A DNA stretch of 64,000 nucleotides from Inhella inkyongensis (GTDB taxonomy: Bacteria > Pseudomonadota > Gammaproteobacteria > Burkholderiales > Burkholderiaceae_C). The notes below the pieces were generated by a model. The model did no database searches. It saw only the letters and a program-made list of their open reading frames with translations, and was not told the DNA's origin. The position numbers and the translations under genes are program-made. The stretch spans positions 2,542,001 through 2,606,000 of the forward strand of contig NZ_CP040709.1 in the NCBI RefSeq assembly GCF_005952805.1. Direction: 5' to 3'. How positions within the stretch are numbered: the first letter of the stretch is position 1; every line of letters starts with the position of its first letter. Positions 1-7,564 of this stretch are shown here, in pieces.

Positions 1-2811
1 TACGCGCTCAGCTTCGGTCTGGCACGGCTGGTGGAAACGCGCCAGATGTTCGCCGGCCGGGCTCGCTTCCCGCTCTCGCTGACCCTGTGCGAGTTCGGCC
101 CCGAGCGCGACATCGAGTTGGTCTTCGAGGGCTCCAGCGCCTGCCTGGAGCAGCGCGAACTGGACCTGCTGGCGCGCCGCCTGCTGAGCCTGATGCAGCA
201 TCTGGCCGAACGCCCCGAGCGGCCCGTGGGCCAGCTGCCGCTGCTGGACGAAGCCGAGCGCGAGGCCCTGATCGAGGGCACGCATCGCGACCTGGCCCGC
301 CTGGACGCCGCCCCCTCCTTTGTGGAGCGAGTGCTGGATCAGGCCACCCTGCACCCCGAGTCCCTGGCGCTGATTTGGGACGGCGGTGCGCTGCGCTATG
401 GCGAGCTGGCCGCCCAAGCGCTTGCGCTGGCCGGCCGCTTGATGGCGCGCGGCGTACAGCCGGGCTCACGCGTGGCCCTGGCCCTGCCCCGCGGCGCCGC
501 CCTGGGTGTGGCCCTGCTGGCCGTGGCGCGCTGCCGCGCCGCCTTCCTGCCACTCGACGTCGAACATCCCGATACCCATCTGTGCCAGATCGTGCAGGAA
601 TCCGGCGCCGTGCTGATCCTGGGCCTGGCGGAACAGACCGCGCGCTGGCAGGCCCTGAACCTGCCCCATCTGGGCCTGAGCCCGGACCTCAACAGCAGCG
701 CCATGGCGCCGCTGATCGAACTGCCCCCTCTGCCGACCGAGAGCGATCTGGCCTACGTGCTCTACACCTCGGGCTCCAGCGGCCGACCCAAGGGCGTGGC
801 CATGTCGCACGGTGCGCTGGCGCGCCGCCTGGCCTGGCTCAGCCGGGTCTGGGACATCAGCCCTGGCGACCGCAGCCTGCAAGGCACCCAACCCTGCTTC
901 GACCCGGCCCTGATCGAGTGGCTGCTGCCGCTGGTGAACGGCGGCAGCGTGGCCCTGCCGCCCCCAGGCCGCCAGGCGCCCGAGACCTGGGGCCCGTTTG
1001 CCGCCCGCCACGGCTGCAGCTTCAGCGCCCTGGTGCCCACCACCCTGCAGCGTCTGCTCGATGGCATCGAGGCCCTGAGCGAGACCGAGCGCGCCCGCCT
1101 GCGCCTGCGCGTGGCCTGCTGCGGCGGCGAAGTGCTCAGCCCCAATCTGGCGGCACGCTGGCACCGGCTCACCCGGGCGCAGCTGTGGAACGTCTATGGC
1201 CCCACCGAGGCCTGCATCTTTGCCACCGCCTGGGCCTGCCGGCCCGAGGACCAAGGCGTGCTGTCCGTGCTTCCGATTGGCGTGCCGGTGGACGACACCC
1301 GCGTCTATGTACTGGATGCCCAGGGCCAGCCCCTGCCCTATGGCGCGGTGGGCGAGCTGTGGATCGGCGGCGCCACCCTGGCCCAGGGCTATCTGAACCG
1401 CCCCGACCTGGATGCCAAGGCCTTTGCGCCGGACCCCTTTGTGGAAGGCGGGCGCATCTACCGCAGCGGCGACCGCGCCTGGTGGGACGGCGAGGGCCGC
1501 CTGCAGTTCGCCGGCCGCGGCGACCGCCAGATCAAGCTGCGCGGCTACCGCATTGAGCTGGCCGAAGTGGAAGCCGCCATCCTGCAACTGCCGGGCGTGC
1601 GCGAGGCCTGCGTGCAGGTGGCCGAGTTGCACGGTCGGCGCGCGCTGCAAGCCTGGGTCAGCCCGCGCGAGCTCGACCCCCACCATCTGCAAGGCCTGCT
1701 GCGCGAGCGCCTGCCCGACTACATGCTCCCCGCGCATTGGCAGCCCATGGTGGCCCTGCCCCTGCTGCCCGGCAGCCTGAAGGTGGACCTCAAGGACCTG
1801 CCCAAGGCCCAGCTGGAGCATCTGCCGGCACGCGCCCCGGCCAGCCGGCTGGAGGCCGAGCTGCTGCAGCTGATGCGCGAGGTGCTGCAGGACCCCGAAC
1901 TGGGCGTGGACGACGACTTCTTTGACGAAGGCGGCGACTCCCTGGCCGCGTTGGACCTGCTGTTGGGCGTGGAAAAGCGCCTGGGCCAGCGCCCCACGCT
2001 GCAGATGCTGGCACGCGCCCCCACCGCCGCCGCCCTGGCGCACGCGCTGGCCCAGCCCGAGCCGGACGCGCGCAGCCCGCTGAACGCGCCGCGCGTGGCC
2101 CTCACGCTCTCGCTGGCCGAGGACAGCCTGACCCCCACCCTCTTCCTGGCCGCCAGCGGCCACGGCGACCTGCTGCGCTTTCAGGGCCTGGCCCAGGCCC
2201 TGCTGCCGCATTTGCAGGTGCAGATGCTGCAGCCGCCGGCCCACCAAACCATGCAGGAACTGGCCGACGCCTATGCCCACCACATCGCAGCCCAGGTGGG
2301 TGGCCGGCCGGTGCTGCTGGCCGGCTTTTCGGTGGGCGGGGTCACCGCCCTGGAAACCGCGCGCCGCCTGCAGGCCCTGGGCCAGACCGTTCAAGCCTTG
2401 GTGCTGATCGACTCGGTATTCCCCCGCTGGCTGTTCCGCCAGGGCTGGCTATGGAAGCTCCTGGGCGGGCTGACCAAGCTGCTGCGCATCCAGGAGCTGA
2501 CCATGAACGGCCGGCGACTGGGCGCCATGTTCAACGACCCCGGCCTGGTGGGCCAGGTGCTGGCCCTGCGCGACTACCGCGTGGCGCCCTACTCCGGTGC
2601 GGTGACGCTCATCCGCACCAGCGGACTGGGGCGCTGGCAGCGCGGCCTGTTCGGCCCCTGGCAGCGCAGGCTAACGGGAAACAAGCACGGCAGCCTGACC
2701 GAGCTGGAGGTGCAAGGTCTGCACGGCTCCATCTTCGAAGCCAGCCGCGTGGGCGGGCTTGCACAATGCCTGCTCCGCGCCTGCCGGGCGCTGCCTGCGC
2801 CCCCAAGTTGA
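1..2811 (+). CDS. Nonribosomal peptide synthetase, terminal module (C-tail, A, PCP, TE), 5' truncated
   Basis: This is the 3' part of an NRPS gene that begins left of the window; the frame is open from base 1 and 936 residues are visible. Domains in order are the tail of a condensation domain (about residues 1-78), an adenylation domain (80-600), a carrier protein (610-690) and a thioesterase (700-935). Visible motifs are the phosphate loop YTSGSSGRPKG, NVYGPTE, YRSGDRAWW and GRGDRQIKLRGYRIE in the adenylation domain, the phosphopantetheine serine in GGDS (Ser647), and the thioesterase elbow GFSVGG (Ser777). The A10 lysine sits in GSLKVD instead of the usual NGKVD. A hand alignment to GrsA gives the specificity residues D-P-I-L-A-C-V-I-F, which I cannot match to a substrate. 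The thioesterase implies that this module releases the finished peptide. The next gene starts inside its 3' end. Confidence 0.93.
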   Translation, partial: YALSFGLARLVETRQMFAGRARFPLSLTLCEFGPERDIELVFEGSSACLEQRELDLLARRLLSLMQHLAERPERPVGQLPLLDEAEREALIEGTHRDLARLDAAPSFVERVLDQATLHPESLALIWDGGALRYGELAAQALALAGRLMARGVQPGSRVALALPRGAALGVALLAVARCRAAFLPLDVEHPDTHLCQIVQESGAVLILGLAEQTARWQALNLPHLGLSPDLNSSAMAPLIELPPLPTESDLAYVLYTSGSSGRPKGVAMSHGALARRLAWLSRVWDISPGDRSLQGTQPCFDPALIEWLLPLVNGGSVALPPPGRQAPETWGPFAARHGCSFSALVPTTLQRLLDGIEALSETERARLRLRVACCGGEVLSPNLAARWHRLTRAQLWNVYGPTEACIFATAWACRPEDQGVLSVLPIGVPVDDTRVYVLDAQGQPLPYGAVGELWIGGATLAQGYLNRPDLDAKAFAPDPFVEGGRIYRSGDRAWWDGEGRLQFAGRGDRQIKLRGYRIELAEVEAAILQLPGVREACVQVAELHGRRALQAWVSPRELDPHHLQGLLRERLPDYMLPAHWQPMVALPLLPGSLKVDLKDLPKAQLEHLPARAPASRLEAELLQLMREVLQDPELGVDDDFFDEGGDSLAALDLLLGVEKRLGQRPTLQMLARAPTAAALAHALAQPEPDARSPLNAPRVALTLSLAEDSLTPTLFLAASGHGDLLRFQGLAQALLPHLQVQMLQPPAHQTMQELADAYAHHIAAQVGGRPVLLAGFSVGGVTALETARRLQALGQTVQALVLIDSVFPRWLFRQGWLWKLLGGLTKLLRIQELTMNGRRLGAMFNDPGLVGQVLALRDYRVAPYSGAVTLIRTSGLGRWQRGLFGPWQRRLTGNKHGSLTELEVQGLHGSIFEASRVGGLAQCLLRACRALPAPPS

Positions 2812-3476
2812 CTCCCAGCCCCCGCCGCAAGCTCATCCTCCTGGCCGTCCTGGCCTTGGCCCTGATCGCACTGGCCCTGGTCTGGCAATTCAGCCCGGCC
2901 GCGCAGTGGCTGTCGCCGCTCAAAGCCGTCGAACAGGTGCAGCAACTGCTGCACGCCATGGGCTGGCCCTGGCTGTTGGCCGCTTTCGTGCTCGGCGGAT
3001 GCTTGGCCTTGCCCCTCTCGCTGCTGTGCCTGCTCGCCGTGCTGGCACTGGGCCCCCTGCCCGGCATCGCCTTCTGCCTGAGCGGCGGCAGCCTGATCGC
3101 CCTGCCCAGCTTTGCGCTCGGCCGCGCTCTGGGCCGTCAGGCCGTCGAACAACTGGCTGGCCCCAAGGTCCAGGCCCTGAACGCCCTGGTGGGCCGGCGC
3201 GGCCTGCTGGCCGTGATCGCCGTGCGTCTGGTGCCGGCCGCGCCCTTTGCCGTCGTCAACCTCGCGCTGGGCGCCACCCTTGTCGGCTGGCGCGACTTTC
3301 TGCTCGGCAATGTGATCGGCATGCTGCCCATGGTGCTCACCACCGCCTGGCTGGCGCCGCAAATCCTGCAACAACTGCAAAACCCCAGTGGCCTGGGCTG
3401 GGCTGGCTTGGCCGGCGTGATCGCGCTGGTCGCCGGCGCCACCTGGGCGCTCAAACGATGGGCCCGTCAGCTATGA
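2766..3476 (+). CDS. TVP38/TMEM64 (DedA-like, VTT) family membrane protein
   Basis: This 236-residue protein has an N-terminal membrane anchor (about 25-45) followed by several hydrophobic segments. The central part (about 70-190) carries family features, including a glycine-rich FCLSGGSLIALPSFALGR stretch and RLVPAAPFAVVNLALG. Members of the family sit in the inner membrane and have been linked to lipid or small-molecule flipping, but the substrate here is unknown. The chosen ATG gives a positively charged N-terminus (SPRRK) before the first membrane span and lies 46 bases inside the NRPS gene, in another frame. Its stop overlaps the start of the following phosphatase. The three genes are therefore probably cotranscribed, although a link of this protein to the peptide product is only inferred from position. 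Confidence 0.85.
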   Translation: MPAPRLPGAACAPKLTPSPRRKLILLAVLALALIALALVWQFSPAAQWLSPLKAVEQVQQLLHAMGWPWLLAAFVLGGCLALPLSLLCLLAVLALGPLPGIAFCLSGGSLIALPSFALGRALGRQAVEQLAGPKVQALNALVGRRGLLAVIAVRLVPAAPFAVVNLALGATLVGWRDFLLGNVIGMLPMVLTTAWLAPQILQQLQNPSGLGWAGLAGVIALVAGATWALKRWARQL

Positions 3477-4111
3477 AAACGCGACTCTGCCTGGTGCGCC
3501 ATGGCGAAACAGCCTGGAATGCCGAAGCTCGGCTGCAAGGCTGGACCGATGTGCCGCTGAACGCCGAGGGCGAGGCCCAGGCCCGCGCCGCTGCCGCCGA
3601 GCTGGCCGGCACGCGCTTCGACGCCCTGTTCAGCAGCCCGCTGGCGCGCGCCCGCCGCACGGCCGAGCTCATCGCAGCGGCCCAGGCGCCCGGTGCGGCT
3701 GCGCTGCAACTCGACCCCCGGCTGCGCGAGCGCCACCACGGCGAGCTGCAGGGCCTGACCCGCAACGAGATCGCGCTGCACAGCCCCGCCGTGCACGCCC
3801 TGCTCAACGCCCGCTGCCCGGGCTATCTGCCCCCGGGCGGCGAATCCGTCGAAGTCTTCGCAGCCCGCGTGCATGCCGCCCTCAAGGACCTGGCCCGCCT
3901 GGGCGGCACCGTGCTGGCCGTGGCCCACGGCGGCGTGCTGGACATGGCCTATCGGCTTGCGACCGACGCCGACCTGCACTCCGCGCGTCAGCACGCGCTG
4001 CCCAACGCGGCCATCAATTGGCTGGTGTTCAGCGGCGGCGGGTGGCGGGTCGAAGCCTGGGGGCTGACCGGGCATTTGGAGCGGGAGGGGCGGGATGAGA
4101 CGGGGGGATGA
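3473..4111 (+). CDS. Histidine phosphatase family protein
   Basis: The product (212 residues) is a branch-1 histidine phosphatase of the phosphoglycerate-mutase-like superfamily. The phosphorylated histidine lies in LVRHGE at the N-terminus. Further family motifs are SSPLARARRTAE, the acid-base region LRERHHGELQG, and the second histidine in VAHGGVLD. Close relatives include alpha-ribazole phosphatase CobC and small-metabolite phosphatases, so the substrate cannot be fixed from sequence. The ATG overlaps the upstream stop in an ATGA arrangement, which indicates translational coupling. The last dozen residues are Gly/Glu/Arg-rich and border the scrambled island that begins just downstream. Confidence 0.9.
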   Translation: MKTRLCLVRHGETAWNAEARLQGWTDVPLNAEGEAQARAAAAELAGTRFDALFSSPLARARRTAELIAAAQAPGAAALQLDPRLRERHHGELQGLTRNEIALHSPAVHALLNARCPGYLPPGGESVEVFAARVHAALKDLARLGGTVLAVAHGGVLDMAYRLATDADLHSARQHALPNAAINWLVFSGGGWRVEAWGLTGHLEREGRDETGG

Positions 4112-4138
4112 GGATGGGGGCTTGCTATTCGGTTTGGC

Positions 4139-4809
4139 GTGGCGCTGGGCCGGGCTGGGCAGGCTTCAAACTTTGGACCAGCACCCGAAGCCCCCGGCAA
4201 AAGCACCCTGGCCAAGCTATTGCTGGGCTTCGACCAACCCAGCGCCGGCAGCATCAAGATCGACGGCGTGGACCTGCGCAACCTCAGCGCCAACGAACTG
4301 CGCAACTACTTTGGCGTGGTGCCGCAGGAAACCATGCTCTTCAGCGGCAGCATCCTGGCCAATCTGCGCGCCGGCAACCCTGCCGCCAGCTTCGAGCAGG
4401 TGGTGCAGGCCTGCCGCATGGCCGGCATCCACGACGTGGTCGAGGCCCTGCCCCAGGGCTACGAGACGGAAGTGGGCGAGCGCGGCGCCGGCCTCTCCGG
4501 TGGCCAAAAGCAACGCCTGGCCATTGCCCGCGCCTTGCTCAAAGGCCCCAAAGTGCTGATTTTCGACGAGGCCACCTCGGCCCTGGACGGCCCCACGGCC
4601 GAGGCCTTCGCGCAAACCACCAATGCCCTCAAGGGGAGGGTGGGGATGGTGTTTATTACGCAAGCGATGCCGAAGGGGCTTGTAGTAGACAGAAACCTTG
4701 ATCTGAAGGATTCATTGCGCCCGGTCGTCAGTCGAAATAACAGTATGACAACACTTGCATGAATGACTGGCTGTTCAAGGACAAAGGGATAAAACTTGAA
4801 AAGTTGTAG
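4139..4809 (+). pseudogene. Decayed C-terminal fragment of a type I secretion (HlyB/RtxB-like) ABC transporter, copy 1
   Basis: Only the nucleotide-binding domain remains. The reading begins abruptly in the Walker A region (PEAPGKSTLAKLL, where family members have a full GxSGSGKST) and continues with the Q-loop VVPQET, the signature LSGGQKQR and Walker B VLIFDEATSALD. The peptidase and membrane domains expected upstream are absent. The H-loop reads VFITQAMPKGL, with glutamine where the catalytic histidine should be. After VVD the frame runs into unrelated sequence and stops at 4760-4762. A short piece resembling the end of the transporter (KDKGIKLEKL) follows in another frame at about 4780-4806. 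The ALPQGYETEVGERG segment is typical of toxin-exporting type I systems. A second, shorter copy lies at 5586-5812. Confidence 0.82.
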
Positions 4810-5305
4810 CAGACGATTGGATCCGTCGCGCAGCAAGTTGACCGAGGTGCGTCAGAGGGCGGTATATAGGGTTTATGCCGCATTCTTAGTGACTTCGCTG
4901 CTGCTTTTATCGTTAGGCTTCGCCTTTTTCTATCCGGCTGATCTGTCAAAAACCAGAGAATTGGATGGTGAGTACACCTATAGAGAAGGGCGCGATGGAA
5001 TTAGATCAGGCGAGAGTTACATCTCCGGAGTAAGGGTTTACTGTAGAGTTGGCGCCTTCTTTCCAGCAACGCCGTGCAAGCTGCGGTTAAGCCAAAGGGA
5101 AGGCATTAAGGCGTTAACTGTTCGTGTGGAGACGGCGGTGGGCCCTGCGGAAATCCTTGTAGAAGCAAGGGCGGGGTGGCGTACCGTGTATGTAAATGAT
5201 CCCGAAAGCATAACTACATTCTGGATGATATATACGGCGATCTGGTCATTGATGGCGAGTCTACTGATTGCTGGTTTGGTGGTTTTCGTTACTGTTAAAG
5301 AATAA
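4796..5305 (+). CDS. Hypothetical protein with two membrane segments, TTG start
   Basis: I do not recognise this 169-residue protein. It has a basic N-terminus, a membrane segment at about 29-47, an approximately 95-residue polar domain with two cysteines (VYCRVG and ATPCKL), and a second membrane segment near the C-terminus (about 143-165). This suggests an inner-membrane protein with one periplasmic loop. The TTG start is favoured because AAAGGG lies seven bases upstream. Codon use and base composition are clearly AT-richer than in the flanking genes, which suggests transfer. It overlaps the decayed end of the upstream ABC transporter fragment, an arrangement repeated at the second copy downstream. 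An accessory or immunity role for a lost secretion system is conceivable but has no sequence proof. Confidence 0.68.
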   Translation: MKSCSRRLDPSRSKLTEVRQRAVYRVYAAFLVTSLLLLSLGFAFFYPADLSKTRELDGEYTYREGRDGIRSGESYISGVRVYCRVGAFFPATPCKLRLSQREGIKALTVRVETAVGPAEILVEARAGWRTVYVNDPESITTFWMIYTAIWSLMASLLIAGLVVFVTVKE

Positions 5306-5353
5306 AAATTGCCGACAAGAAATTTGGATAACTGCTCAATAGGACCATGCCCG

Positions 5354-5380
5354 GGGTCAGATACCGTCTTGAATTGCAAG
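5354..5380. repeat. Dispersed GGGTCA...TTGAATTGCAAG-type repeat, copy 1
   Basis: The segment begins GGGGTCAGATACCG and continues with CTTGAATTGCAAG. Two related segments occur at 5565-5588 (GGGGTCAGGCCTCAAATTTC) and 6382-6402 (GGTCAAGCCTTAAATTTCAA). The three copies flank rearranged blocks in this island, so they look like breakpoints or remnants of a small mobile repeat. The family is not identified. Confidence 0.45.
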
Positions 5381-5493
5381 CCCCGGCATTGCGATGTGCG
5401 GATTGAACGGCCGGCCTGAGCGCAACACGCCATAGATCAGCATCGCCAGCTTGTGCATGCAAGCTCCGACCACGGCCTTGGGCGCCAAGCCCA
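5357..5493 (-). pseudogene. C-terminal remnant of an IS110/IS1111-family transposase
   Basis: On the minus strand this stretch reads PKAVVGACMHKLAMLIYGVL followed by RSGRPFNPHIAMPGL and a stop at 5357-5359. The pattern of K-V-x2-x-A-C-M-x-K-L followed by a short G-x-P-F/W segment is characteristic of the extreme C-terminus of IS110-type DEDD transposases. The rest of the transposase, including the catalytic domain, is absent, and the remnant ends at the tandem repeat starting at 5496. It is therefore non-functional, but it marks past transposition in the island. Confidence 0.7.
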
Positions 5494-5495
5494 CA

Positions 5496-5571
5496 ATGCC
5501 GGGGGTCGATGCCGGGGGTCAGGTCTATGCCGGGGGTCAGCTATGCCGGGGGTCAGCTATGCCGGGGGTCA
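5496..5571. repeat. Tandem repeat of ATGCCGGGGGTC units
   Basis: Five copies of ATGCCGGGGGTC begin at 5496, 5509, 5527, 5543 and 5559. The spacings of 13, 18, 16 and 16 bases reflect short linkers (AGGTCT or AGCT). A near copy, ATGCCCGGGGTC, lies at 5347. The array abuts the IS110 remnant on one side and the second ABC transporter fragment on the other. It is too short and irregular for a CRISPR. It may derive from repeated insertion or slippage at an element end. Confidence 0.75.
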
Positions 5572-5588
5572 GGCCTCAAATTTCAAAG
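5565..5588. repeat. Dispersed GGGTCA...AAATTTCAA-type repeat, copy 2
   Basis: This copy links the last tandem unit to the second ABC transporter fragment, whose homology begins within a few bases of its end. It matches the copy at 6382-6402 best in the AAATTTCAA portion. Confidence 0.45.
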
Positions 5589-5812
5589 ATGCTGATTGTT
5601 GATGAAGCCGCTTCGGCCTTGGTCGGCCCCACCGCAGAAGCCTTTGCGCAGACCATCAATGCCCTCAAGGGGAAGGTGGAGATGGTGTTTATTACGCATG
5701 CGATGCCGAAGGGACTTCAAGTAGACACGGTTTTCATGATTGGCTCCAGAGACTGCGGTGATTCGAAAGGGGCGTTACTTTGAAAAAGTATTCGAGGTGC
5801 CTTTGGCGCTTA
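5586..5812 (+). pseudogene. Decayed C-terminal fragment of the type I secretion ABC transporter, copy 2
   Basis: The fragment starts at Walker B (KMLIVDEAASALVGPTAEAF) and retains an intact H-loop (VFITHAMPKGL) and the end of the ATPase domain (VDTVFMIG). A one-base shift near 5740 is needed to continue into APETAVIRKGRYFEKVFEV, the expected C-terminal tail. The DNA from about 5650 to 5720 is nearly identical to copy 1 at 4620-4685, so the two fragments share a recent ancestor or arose by duplication. Everything upstream of Walker B is missing. The tail overlaps the TTG start of the following lipoprotein gene, as it does at copy 1. Confidence 0.8.
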
Positions 5813-6366
5813 GTGCCGATATGTACTTATGCTGTGTTGGCGGGGTGCGGAGGCGAGGGGCGCGGCGGGGGATTTATCCGCCTTCGCGATACGCAGATTA
5901 CAGTGCCGGCAGCCTTTACGGATATGAGGCCGAAGTCCGAGAAAAAATACTAACGCCGCATCCTTTTGGTTTGTACATGGATATGTGTACGGGCGCCCCT
6001 GCAGGTGGCTTTAAAAGCGGTTCGGTTTGGATTCGGATGTTCCCGAAACACTCCAGACTGGTTCCTAAGAAGAGCGACCGGATGATTGACATGTCTATTC
6101 CGAATGGCTGGCAGGTAGTGGCGCCGGGTGTTGCGGAAAAGAGCCTGGAAGACGCATTCAAATTTGAAAGCGAGTGGTACTTGGCGACAGGTCATCAAGG
6201 TTTCGAGAAGCCGCCAGCAAAGCGGCGCTACTATTACGAAATTAGGATTCCTGGCGCAAATGCGGATCTGCTCGTGATGATTCACGAGGAGGATGGCAAG
6301 CGTTGGGGGGGCTGCAGTCAAGTTGTTTCTGACAAGCTAAAGATTTTTGGTTGGAGGTTAATGTGA
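5780..6366 (+). pseudogene. Lipoprotein gene with TTG start, interrupted by a frameshift at an A6 run
   Basis: From the TTG at 5780, preceded by AAAGGGG seven bases upstream, the reading is LKKYSRCLWRLVPICTYAVL followed by the lipobox LAGC and a Gly-rich linker. This frame stops at 5951-5953, directly after six A residues (5942-5947). One added A restores a continuous reading into the other frame (SEKKILTPHPFGLYMDM) through to the stop at 6366. The restored product would be about 195 residues: a lipoprotein with a globular domain rich in aromatic and charged residues. I do not recognise the domain. It is AT-richer than its surroundings. A true mutation, a sequencing error in the homopolymer and slippage during expression are all possible. 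Confidence 0.72.
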
Positions 6367-6381
6367 GTTCGGCGGCGCCGA

Positions 6382-6402
6382 GGTCAAGCCTTAAATTTCA
6401 AG
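6382..6402. repeat. Dispersed GGTCA...AAATTTCAA-type repeat, copy 3
   Basis: This copy lies 15 bases after the end of the broken lipoprotein gene and marks the right boundary of the AT-rich island. The remaining bases up to the GNAT gene at 6527 hold no gene I can support. Confidence 0.45.
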
Positions 6403-6526
6403 TCAAGTCCACCCGCGAGACGCCGCCACTCAGCAATCCACGGCCATCAGCGCAAAGCACCGTCATACCGATCGACGACTGGTCCTCTCGGTTTCCGGCT
6501 CAGGACTTGATTCCTTGATCAACCCC

Positions 6527-7030
6527 ATGCTCCTCCGCCCCACCCAACGCGCCGACTTCCCCGCCCTGCTGGCGCTGAACACCGAGTCCGAGTCGGTGTT
6601 GAGCCCCCTGGACGCGCCCCGTCTGGCGGCCCTGCACGAGGAAGCGGCCCTGCACATCGTGCTCACCGATCCGGCCGACGAGCAGGTGCTCGCCTTCCTG
6701 CTCGCCTTTCGCGAGGGCGCGCGCTACGACAGCCCGAACTTCCTCTGGTTCCAGGCCCGCTACCCGCGCTTTCTCTACATCGACCGCGTGGTGGTGGCCC
6801 AGGCCCAGCAGGGCCAGGGCCTGGGTCGGCAACTCTATGCGGCGGCCTTTGCCCAGGCCCAGGCCAGCGACGCCGAGCGCCTGTGCTGCGAGTTCGACAT
6901 CGAGCCGCCGAACTCAGCCTCACAGGCCTTCCATGCCCGACTGGGCTTTGTCGAGGTGGGCCAGCAGCGCGTGGCGCAGGGGAAAAAGCGGGTGTCGCTG
7001 CAGGTGGCGGAACTCGCTCCCGCACGCTGA
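6527..7030 (+). CDS. GNAT family N-acetyltransferase
   Basis: The 167-residue product has the GNAT fold order, with the acetyl-CoA binding motif A in YIDRVVVAQAQQGQGLGRQLY (residues about 85-105, Q-x-x-G-Q-G form) and a motif B-like FHARLGFVEVG near the C-terminus. The acceptor cannot be predicted. I chose the ATG at 6527 because the fold starts immediately (MLLRPTQRADFPAL); a TTG four codons upstream would add only MINP. It is the first normal high-GC gene after the scrambled island and stands close to trmO. Confidence 0.88.
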   Translation: MLLRPTQRADFPALLALNTESESVLSPLDAPRLAALHEEAALHIVLTDPADEQVLAFLLAFREGARYDSPNFLWFQARYPRFLYIDRVVVAQAQQGQGLGRQLYAAAFAQAQASDAERLCCEFDIEPPNSASQAFHARLGFVEVGQQRVAQGKKRVSLQVAELAPAR

Positions 7031-7093
7031 CCCACAATGCCCGCCGTGCCGGGCAGCGCCCCGCTCACTCCTGCCCAGGCCCAGTTCGTCACC

Positions 7094-7564
7094 ATGTCCT
7101 TCACCCTCGAAGCCATCGCTCATGTCCACGCCCCACGCCCTCATGCGGAGGACGATTTCTGGGGCGGTGAAGAAGCCACGATCACCCTCGCCCCTAACTT
7201 TGGGCCCGAGGCACTGCAGGGTCTGGCGGCGTTCTCCCATGTGGAGATCGCCTACCTCTTCCACGAGGTAGCGCCCGAAAAGATCGTCAGCGGCGCACGC
7301 CACCCGCGCAACAACCCCGATTGGCCGGCGGTCGGCATCTTTGCCCAGCGCGGCAAGAACCGCCCCAACCGCATCGGCATCACGATCTGCCGCCTGCTGC
7401 GCGTCGAGGGGAATCAGTTGGTGGTGACGGAGCTGGACGCCATCGACGGCACGCCGGTGTTGGATATCAAGCCCGTGATGGCGGAGTTCCTGCCGCGCGA
7501 GGCGGTGCGTCAGCCGGCCTGGTCGCACGAGTTGATGCAGCAGTACTGGTTGCGCCGCGAATGA
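7094..7564 (+). CDS. trmO: tRNA (N6-threonylcarbamoyladenosine37-N6)-methyltransferase TrmO
   Basis: TrmO (TsaA/YaeB family) methylates t6A at position 37 of certain tRNAs using S-adenosylmethionine. The family signature is clear: FSHVEIAYLFHE, followed by ARHPRNNPDWPAVGIFAQRG and KNRPNRIG, then ELDAIDGTPVLDIKPV. The length of 156 residues fits a protein with the core beta-barrel and little of the C-terminal domain seen in the longer E. coli form. The start at MSFTLEAIAHV matches the family N-terminus; an upstream ATG at 7037 would add 19 residues of low-complexity sequence. Its stop overlaps the start of the next membrane protein gene in ATGA fashion. Confidence 0.9.
   Translation: MSFTLEAIAHVHAPRPHAEDDFWGGEEATITLAPNFGPEALQGLAAFSHVEIAYLFHEVAPEKIVSGARHPRNNPDWPAVGIFAQRGKNRPNRIGITICRLLRVEGNQLVVTELDAIDGTPVLDIKPVMAEFLPREAVRQPAWSHELMQQYWLRRE

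Noticed and set aside
466..2394. Long minus-strand open frame opposite the NRPS gene
   Set aside because: The opposite strand has full NRPS motifs; the antisense product is Gln/Gly/Ala-rich with no domain.
2451..2765. N-terminal extension of the DedA-like protein
   Set aside because: The upstream part overlaps the thioesterase frame and is Arg/Pro-rich; the membrane protein proper starts near 2766.
5496..5571. CRISPR-like array
   Set aside because: Repeat units are 12 bases, spacers only 1 to 6 bases, and no cas gene is present.
5740..6366. Single 208-residue protein starting MAPETAVIRKG
   Set aside because: The frame is a chimera: transporter tail, an out-of-frame stretch over the lipoprotein signal, and then the true lipoprotein domain. 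The TTG at 5780 with its lipobox explains the region better.
6363..6518. 51-codon GTG frame after the broken lipoprotein
   Set aside because: It has no ribosome site, spans a dispersed repeat and overlaps the next gene's possible start; it shows no family features.
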